Shown: piece by piece, positions 56,468 to 64,000 of the stretch
Numbering within the stretch: position 1 is the stretch's first letter
Layout: every line of letters starts with the position of its first letter
NCBI GenBank assembly: GCA_963556195.1
Contig: OY744522.1
Span: forward strand, 36,316,983 to 36,380,982
Length of the DNA: 64,000 bases
Source of the DNA: Sepiola atlantica
Lineage: Eukaryota > Mollusca > Cephalopoda > Sepiida > Sepiolidae
Reading direction: 5' to 3'
Notes under the pieces: model-generated
Told to the model about the DNA's origin: nothing
Seen by the model: only the letters and a program-made list of their open reading frames with translations
Databases searched by the model: none
Translations under genes and position numbers: made by a program

Positions 56468-58264
56468 CACTACGTTTTATTGTTGGGTCACCACATTTTT
56501 GGTTAGGTCACCACGTTTTATTGTTGGTCACCACTTTTTATTGCTGGGTCACCACTTTTATTGTTGGGTCACCACTTTTTATGGTTGGGTCACTACGTTT
56601 TATTGTTGGTCACCACTTTTTTGGTTAGGTCACCACGTTTTTATGCTGGGTCACCACTATTTATTGCTAGGTTACTAAGTTTTATTGTTGGGGCACCACT
56701 TTTTATTGTTGGGTTACCACGTTTTATTGCTGGGTCACCACTTTTTATGGTTGGTCACCACTTTTTATTGTTGGGTCACCACTTTTATTGTTGGGTCACC
56801 ACTTTTTTGGTTGGGTCACCATTTTTATTGTTGGGTCATGACGTGTTTTGTGAAGTCACTACGTTTTATTGCTGGGTCACCACTTTTTATAGTTGGGTCA
56901 CCACTTTCTGCTTAGGTCACTACGTTTTATGGTTTGGTCACTACGTTTTATTGTTGGGTCACCACTTTTTATTGTTGGGTCACCACTTTCTGGTTGGGTC
57001 ACTACGTTTTATTGCTGGGTCACCACTTTTTATGGTTTGGTCACTACGTTTTATGGTTGGGTCACTACGTTTTATTGTTGGTAACCACTTTTTATGGTTG
57101 GGTCACTACGTTTTATGGTTGGGTCACTACGTTTTATTGTTGGGTCACCACTTTTTATGGTTGGGTCAGTACGTTTTATGAAATAGTCACTACGTTTTAT
57201 TGTTGGGTCACCCATTTTTATGGTTGGGTCACTACGTTTTATGGTTGGGTCACTGCATTTTATTGTTGGGTAACCACGTTTTAGTGTTGGTCACCACGTT
57301 TTATTGCTGGTCACCACTTTTTAATGTTGGTCTTTACGTTTTATTTTTTGTCCACCACTTTTTATTCTTGGGTCACCACATTTTTGGTTGGGCACCACGT
57401 TTTATCGGTGGGTCACCACTTTTTAGTGTTGGGTCACTACGTTTTATGGTTTGGTCAGTACGTTTTATGGTTTGGTCACTACGTTTTATTGTTGGGTCAC
57501 CACTTCTTATTGTTGGGTCACCACTTTTTATTGTTGGGTCACCACGTTTTATTGCTGGGTCACTACGTTTCATGTTTGGGTCACCACTTTTTTGATTGGG
57601 TCACCATGTTTTATTGCTGGGTCACCACTTTTTATTGCTAGGTCACTACGTTTTATTGTTGGGTCACCACTTTTTATTGTTGGGTCACCACTTTTTATTG
57701 TTGTGTCACAACTTTTATTGTTGGGTCACTACGTTTTATTGTTGGGTCACCACTTTTTAGGTTGTGTCACCACGTTTTATTGCTGGGTAACCACTTTTTA
57801 TTGCTGGGACACCACTTTTTATTGCTAGTTCACTACGTTTTATTGTTGGGTCACCACTTTTTATTGTTGGGTCACCACGTTTTATTGCCGGGTCACCACT
57901 TTTTATAGTTGGGTCACCACTTATTATTGCTGGGTCACCACTTTTTATGGTGGGGTCACCACTTTTTATTGTTGGGTCACAACTTTTATTGTTGGGTCAC
58001 TACGTTTTATTGTTGGGTTTCCACTTTATTGGTTGGGTCACCACGTTTTATTGCTGGGTCACCACTTTTTATGGTTGGGTCACTACGTTTGATGGTTTGG
58101 TCAGTACGTTTTATGGTTTGGTCACTACGTTTTATTGTTGGGTCACCACTTTTTTTGTTGGGCCACCACGTTTTTGGTTGGGTCACCACGTTTTATTGCT
58201 GGGTCACTACGTTTCATTGTTGGGTCACCACTTTTTTGGTTAGGTCACCACTTTTTTATTGTTG

Positions 58265-58830
58265 GATCACTACGTTTTATGGTTGGGTCATAACGTTTAT
58301 TGTTAAGTCACTACGTTTTATTGCTGGGTCACCACTTTTTATTGTTGGGTAACCACTTTCATTGTTGGGCCACCACTTTTTATTGTTGGGTCAACAATTA
58401 TTTGGTTGGGTCACCAAATTTTATTGTTGGGTCACTACGTTTTATTGTTGGGTCACCACTTATTATGGTTGGGTCACCACTTATTATAGTTAGGTCACCA
58501 CTTATTATTGTTGGGTCACTACATTTTATGGTTGGGTCATAACGTTTATGGTTAAGTCACTACGTTTTATTGCTGGGTCACCACTTTTTATTGTTGGGTA
58601 ACCACTTTCATTGTTGGGCCACCACTTTTTATTGTTGGGTCACCAATTATTTGGTTGGGTCACCACATTTTATTGCTGGGTCACTACGTTTTATTGTTGG
58701 GTCACCACTTATTATGGTTAGGTCACCACTTATTATAGTTTGGTCACCACTTATTATTGTTGGGTCACTACATTTATAACGTTTATTGTTAAGTCACTAC
58801 GTTTTATTGCTGGGTCACACCTTTTTATTA
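58265..58830. repeat. ~240-250-bp higher-order repeat inside the minisatellite
   Basis: TTAAGTCACTACGTTTTATT recurs at 58303, 58552 and 58789, followed each time by a similar order of unit variants (ATTGTTGGGTAACCACTTTC, CACTTATTAT). Two full copies and a partial one are seen. Confidence 0.7.
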
Positions 58831-61800
58831 TTGGGTAACCACTTTTATTGTTGGGTCACCACTTTTTATTGTTGGGTCACCACTTTTTTGGTTGAGTCAC
58901 CTCATTTTATTGCTGGGTCACCACTTTTTATTGTGTGGTCACCACGTTTTATTGCTGGGTCACCACTTTTTAATGTTGTTCACTAAGTTTTATTGTTGGG
59001 TCACCAATTTTAGTGTTGGGACACCACTTTTTGGGTTGGGTCACCACGTTTTATTGCTGGGTCACCACTTTTTATTGCTGGGTCACTACGTTTTATTGTT
59101 GGGTCATCACTTTTTTTGGTTGGGTCACTACGTTTTATGATTGGGTCAGTACGTTTTATTGTGGGGTCACTACGACTTATGGTTAGGTCACTACGTTTTA
59201 TTGTTGGGTCACCACTTTTTATTGCTGGGTCACAACTTTTATGGTTGGGTCACTACGTTTTATTGTTTGGTCACTACGTTTTATGGTTTAGTCACTACGT
59301 TTTATTGTTGGGTCACCACTTTTTATTGTTGGGTCACCACTTTTTTTATTGTTGGTCACTACGTTTTAATGTTTGGTCACCACGTTTTATTGTTGGGTCA
59401 CCACGTTTATTGTTGGGTCACTACGTGTTAATGGTTGGGTCACTACGTTTTATGGTAGGGTCACTACGTTTTAGGGTATAGTCACTACGTTTTATTGTTT
59501 GATCACTTCGTTTCATGGTTTAGTTACCACGTTTTATTGTTGGATCACCACTTTATTGTTGGGTAACTACTTTTGTGGTTGGGTCACCACATTTTATTGC
59601 TGGGGTAGAACGTTTTATTGTTGGGTCACCACTTTTTTGGTTGGGTCACCACGTTTTATTGCTGGGTCAAGACTTTTTATTGCTAGGTCACTACGTTTTA
59701 TTGTTGGGTCACCACTTTTCATTGTTGGGTCACCACGTTTTATTGCTGCGTCACCACTTTTTATGGTTTGGTCACCACTTTTTATTGTTGGGTCACGACT
59801 TTTATTGTTGGCTCACTACGTTTTATTTATTGGTCACCACTTTTTTGGTTGGGTCACCTACGTTTTATTGCTGGGTCACCACTTTTTATGGTTGGGTCAC
59901 TACGTTTTATGGTTTGGTCAGTACGTTTTATGGTTTGGTCACTACGTTTTATTGTTGGGTCACCACTTTTTAATGGTAGGATCACTACGTTTTATGGTTG
60001 GGTCACTACGTTTTATTGTATGGTCACTACGTTTTATTGTTTGGTCACTACGTTTTATGGTTTAGTCACTACGTTTTATTGTTGGGTCACCACTTTTGAT
60101 TGTTGGGTCACCACGTTTTATTGCTGGGTCATTACGTTTTATTGTTGGGTAACCACTTTTTATGGTTGGGTCACTACGTTTTATGGTTTGGCCATTACGA
60201 TTTTTGGTTAGGTCACTACGTTTTATTGTTCGGTCACCACTTTTTTTTGTTGGGTCATCACGTTTTATTGCTGGGTCACTACGTTTTATCGTTGGGACAC
60301 TACGTTTTATGGTTGAGTCACTACGTTTTATTGTTGGGTCACTACGTTTTATGGTTGGGTCACTACGTTTTATTGTTGGGTCACCACGTTTTATTGTTGG
60401 ATCACCACTTTATTGTTGGGTAACCACTTTTGTCGTTAGATCACCACTTTTTATTGCTGGGTCACTACGTTTTATTGTTGGGTCACCACTTTTTATTGCT
60501 GGGTCACTACGTTTTATTGTTGGGTCACCACTTTTTATGGTTGGTCACTACGTTTTATGGTTGGGTCACTACGATTTGTAGTTAGGTCACTACGTTTTAT
60601 TGTTGGGTCACCACTTTTTATGGTTGGTCACTACGTTTTATGGTTGGGTCACTACGATTTGTAGTTAGGTCACTACGTTTTATTGTTAGGTCACCACTTT
60701 TAATTGTTGAGTCACCACTTTTATTGTTGGGTCACCACTTTTTATTGCTTGGTCACCACTTTTTGGGTAGGTCACCACGTTTTATTGCTGGGTCACCAAT
60801 TTATTGCTGGGTCACCACGTTTTATTGTTCGGTCACTACGATTTAGTGTTAGGTCACTACATTTTATTGTTGGGTCACCACTTTTTATTGCTGGGTCACC
60901 ACTTTTTATTGCTGGGTCACCACTTTTTATGGTTGGTCACCACGTTTTATTGTTGGGTCACCACGTTTTATTGCTGGGTCACCACGTTTTATTGCTGGGT
61001 CACCACGTTTTATTGTCGGGTCACCACTTTTTATGGTTGGGTCACTACTTTTATTGTTGGGTCACCACTTTTATTGTTGGGTCACCACTTTTTTGGTTGG
61101 GTCACCACGTTTTATTGCTGGGTCACCACTTTTTAATGCTTGGTCACTACGTTTTATTGTTGGGTCATCACTTTTTTGGTTGGGTCACTACGTTTTGTGG
61201 TTGGGTCAGTACGTTTTATTGTTGGGTCACTACGATTTATGGTTAGGTCACTACCTTTTATTGTTGGGTCACCACTTTTTATTGCTGGGTCACCACGTTT
61301 TATTGTTGGGTCATAACGTTTTATTGTTTGGTCACTACGTTTTATGGTTTAGTCACTACGTTTTATTGTTGGGTCACCACTTTTTATTGTTGGGTCACCA
61401 CTTTTTTTATTGTTGGTCACTACGTTTTAATGTTTGGTCACCACTTTTTATTGCTGGGTCACAACGTTTTATTGTTGGTCACCACTTTTTATTTTTGGGT
61501 CACCACGTTTTATTGCTGGGTCACCACTTTTTAATGTTGTTCACTACGTTTTATTGTGGGGTCACCACTTTTATTGTTGGGTCACCACTTTTTTGCTTAG
61601 CTCACCACGTTTTATTGCTGAGTCACCACTTTTTATTGCTGGTCAACACGTTTTATTGCTGGGTCACCACTTTATCGTTGAGTCACCTCTTTTTATTGCT
61701 GGGTCACTACGTTTTATTTTTGGGTCACTAAGTTTTATTGTCGGGTCACCACGTTTTCTTGTTGGGTCACTATGTTTTAATTGTTGGGTCACTAGGTTTT

Positions 61801-61888
61801 ATGGTATGGTCACTACGTTTTATGGTATGGTCACTACGTTTTATTGGTGGGTCACCACTTTTTATTGTTGGGTCACTACGTTTTATGG

Positions 61889-62839
61889 TTAAGTCACTTC
61901 GTCCTTAACGTCGCCATACTGCGACATTATCGCTCCCAGATGGTCGGAGTCGATGCAGCATGGGATGCCGTGAACCGAAACTGACGCGCTTCTTCTTTCC
62001 ATATATTCGGGTCCTATTTTCATGCCCTTCCAGACTAAGTCTCCGCCCATTGCTAGCTTTTCTGCTAACTCCTGGGTTGGGAGCAACACATCCCACATTG
62101 CAAAGCCTTTCCTGAGGATATAGGAAGCTGGGATCTTCAAGCCCACCAGTGCTTCCATCACTCTCTCCTTCAGGACTCCTACCAACCCCTTCGCCTTTGC
62201 GTCCAAAGTTACGAAGGAGATGATCCTCTTTTTCAAATTTTCCAGTGTTCTCGGAGGCAGCTTTACCGTGTTTCCTTCAGTGAACTCTTTGTATTTTTCC
62301 TCGAAGACTCTCCTATAATGTTCAGGAGTCTGCTGCTGGGGCCCCCACACTGAACTAGTGGGTTTAGAGGACCCCGTTACTTCCATCTTCTTTTTATTCA
62401 GGATCCGCGAACCAGAGCTGGACAGCCTTGGCCATGGTTCACTAGCCGCGATCCTCTTCCTCCTTTCCGGTCTGTGAGCTGGTTTACTTGGGCCCTCTCC
62501 CCCTGATAGACTTTCATCCCCTGAGGAGCACCGTAAAAATAAACCTGGGCGGTAGTTTTCTTCCGCCACCTTTAAGTCCCACGACTGGCTTTTCCTTAGT
62601 TTACTTTTAACAAAAGGGGTATAATCATACCCTTGGAAGAAAACTTCTGGAGACACCAATACTCTTGGAACCGCTGGCGTCTCCATTTCCAAAAGGAAAT
62701 CCGACAACGATGGAGTGTCGCTCGATGCGACACTCCCTCGTCGCAAGTAAGAGGTGCCCTGCGTGGCCATACCTCCTGGGGGGCACTCGGGTATGCCATC
62801 TCCCCACCGACTGGACTGGAGTGTCGCTCGGCGCGACAC
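61889..62839 (-). pseudogene. Truncated retroelement ORF1/gag-like protein
   Basis: A 316-codon frame with normal composition, unlike the repeat ORFs. The N-terminal ~160 residues are low complexity, with a basic patch (HRPERRKRI, 122-130). The C-terminal part (about 170-316) resembles nucleic-acid-binding ORF1/gag proteins of non-LTR elements: a conserved-looking helix region, then RKGFAMWDVLLPTQELAEKL and ERRSASVSVHGIPCCIDSDH, which fit the end of one RRM-like fold and the start of another. The expected zinc knuckles and everything downstream are missing, because the frame ends 16 bases inside the 21-bp minisatellite. The N-terminus may also be shifted: the 62984-62625 minus frame could be the true beginning, joined by a frameshift near 62830. 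Confidence 0.55.
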
Positions 62840-62925
62840 TCCCCGAACTCACAACGTCCGTGCTGCCCACTATCACAGGGGTGCCCTTCGCGGCCACACC
62901 CCTCTCGCTGTCTTTAGCCAAGACA
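62708..62925. repeat. ~106-bp tandem duplication with palindromic core
   Basis: GGAGTGTCGCTCGATGCGAC (62711) and GGAGTGTCGCTCGGCGCGAC (62817) are 106 bp apart. Each is followed by an ACTCC completion, giving the inverted repeat GAGTGTCGC / GCGACACTC, and then GGTGCCC(T/T)-CG-GGCCA-ACC. Both lie in the N-terminal part of the ORF1-like gene. Confidence 0.65.
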
Positions 62926-63059
62926 GCTCTGGCTTTCGAGACCCAGGTGGCCTCCATCGAAATCTGGGTCTGTCTGCTGTCCACAACCCGCCGATTCGGA
63001 ATCAGGGAGACCGTCGCCTAATAGGTACGTGAGTCTTCCCCGAACCTGCTTCCTTGATT

Positions 63060-64000
63060 TTCAAAATACTTGGCGTTGTCTGGGAGAAAAGTGTTCAATA
63101 TCCTAGATAGAGCTACTGTAGTGATAGGTTTGGAAAATATTTTAACGCCTTCTTCGTTCCCCTTTGGACTATTTTGCAGATCAGAAAAAGCGAGGATACC
63201 TAAGTGATTTCAGTAGTGCTCAGAAGGCCTCCTTGAGTTTCAAAGTACTCGGCGTTGTTCGGGAGAAAAGTGCTCAATGTCCTAGATAGTGCTACTGTAG
63301 TGATAGGTTTGGATAATATTTTTACAGCATCTACGCTGAAAAGTATGGGAGAATCGATAAGAGTGATTTCAGTAGTGCTCAGGAGGCCTCCTTGATTTTC
63401 AAATTACTCGGCGTTGTCCGGGAGAAAAGTGCTCAATATCCTAGATAGAGCTACTGTAGTGATAGGTTTGGAAAATATTTTAACGCCATCTTCGTTCCCC
63501 TTTAGACAATTTTGCAGGTCACAAGAGGGAGGATACCTAAGTGATTTCAGTAGGGCTCAGGAGGCCTCCTTAATTTTCAAAGTCCTCGGCGTTGTCCGGG
63601 AGAAAAGTGCTCAATGTCCTAGATAGAGCTACTGTAGTGATAGGTTTGGATAATATTTTAACAGCATCTACGCTGAAAAGGATGGGGGAATCGATGAGAG
63701 TGATTTCAGTAGTGCTCAGGAGGCCTTCTTGATTTTCAAATTACTTGACGTTGTCCGGGAGAAAAGTGCTCAATATCCTAGATAGAGCTACTGTAGTGAT
63801 AGGTTTGGAAAATAATTTAACGCCATCTTCGTTTCTTCTTTGGACTATTTTGCAGATGAAAAGGAGAGAGGATACCTAAGTGATTTAAGAAGTGCTAAGG
63901 AGGCCTCCATGATTTTAAAATTACTCGGCGTTGTCTGGGAGAAAAGTGCTCAATATCCTAAAAAAAGCTACTTTAGTGATAGGTTTGGATAATATTTTAA
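63060..64000 (+). repeat. Satellite with alternating 179- and 159-bp monomers
   Basis: GGCGTTGT(C/T) occurs at 63072, 63251, 63410, 63588, 63747 (variant) and 63927, giving spacings of 179, 159, 178, 159 and 180. All monomers share GGGAGAAAAGTGCTCAATAT, CTAGATAGAGCTACTGTAGT and GATAGGTTTGGA. The long form then carries CGCC...CGTTCCCCTTTGGACTA and GGATACCTAAG; the short form carries ACAGCATCTACGCTGAAAAG. The array runs off the window. A single copy in reverse orientation lies at 6960-7200. Confidence 0.9.

Larger units (their letters stand above)
49856..61905. repeat. ~12-kb minisatellite, 21-bp unit
   Basis: The unit is GGTCACCACTTTTTATTGTTG, with common variants CTACG for CCACT, ATGGTT for ATTGTT, TTGCTG, and TTAGGTCAC. 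By length there are roughly 570 units. Because 21 is divisible by three and the unit lacks stops in several frames, many overlapping frames of 60-344 codons appear, encoding repeats such as WVTTFYC, GSPLFIV and LGHHFLL. All are artefacts. Occasional 1-bp changes of unit length reset the frame. The left border is at about 49856 and the right border at 61905, where a retroelement ORF begins. Confidence 0.97.

Noticed and set aside
49886..61892. Dozens of overlapping ORFs, up to 344 codons, with repeats such as WVTTFYC or LGHHFLL
   Set aside because: The unit is 21 bp, a multiple of three, and lacks stops in several frames, so long frames arise automatically in several phases at once. Composition is purely repetitive.

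Overview
The window looks like an AT-rich, repeat-dominated stretch of an invertebrate nuclear genome. No host protein-coding gene with recognisable exons can be supported. The mix fits a mollusc, and I would guess a cephalopod such as an octopus. It includes RTE-type and CR1/Jockey-type LINE fragments, a DD34D mariner, a degenerate Ty3/gypsy-like element, composite SINEs with a shared core, many long inverted-repeat (foldback) elements and very large minisatellites. The species assignment is inference only.

Layout, 1-6.7 kb: a 5'-truncated LINE tail, a 76-bp tandem repeat, then a dense run of foldback elements, two of them (1.5 and 6.1 kb) from one family whose arms carry GATTACGTGTGAACA. 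6.9-7.8 kb: a satellite-like unit and a ~28-bp minisatellite; the same unit recurs as a satellite at 63.06-64.0 kb on the other strand. 10.4-12.3 kb: two related SINEs and a second LINE tail. 16.6-18.3 kb: a ~330-bp sequence present twice; the second copy carries a 111-bp GT...AG insertion absent from the first, with a foldback element between them. 18.8 kb: a SINE whose 5' part matches the branchpoint-recognition segment of U2 snRNA. 21.8-23.1 kb: microsatellites and a self-inverting minisatellite. 23.36-24.39 kb: the one intact, confidently identified ORF, a mariner transposase.

25.9-33.6 kb: decayed RTE-like LINEs, including one element apparently split by insertion of another; two show the zinc-finger-like module that sits after the RT. 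35.07-38.42 kb: a recent non-autonomous LTR-type insertion with ~895-bp near-identical direct repeats, a short target duplication and a T-rich interior without gag or pol. 40.4-41.4 kb: a third foldback family member carrying a tRNA-like SINE. 43.4-46.5 kb: a broken Ty3/gypsy-like element with gag, RT, RNase H and integrase remnants.

46.6-49.8 kb: AT-rich simple repeats and a perfect 70-bp-arm palindrome. 49.86-61.9 kb: a ~12-kb array of a 21-bp unit with several layers of higher-order duplication. It ends inside a truncated retroelement ORF1/gag-like reading frame on the minus strand (61.9-62.8 kb), followed by an alternating 179/159-bp satellite that runs off the window.

The genes do not form a pathway. 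They are independent mobile elements, and the main interest is in nested insertions, repeat architecture and a few unusual chimeras.
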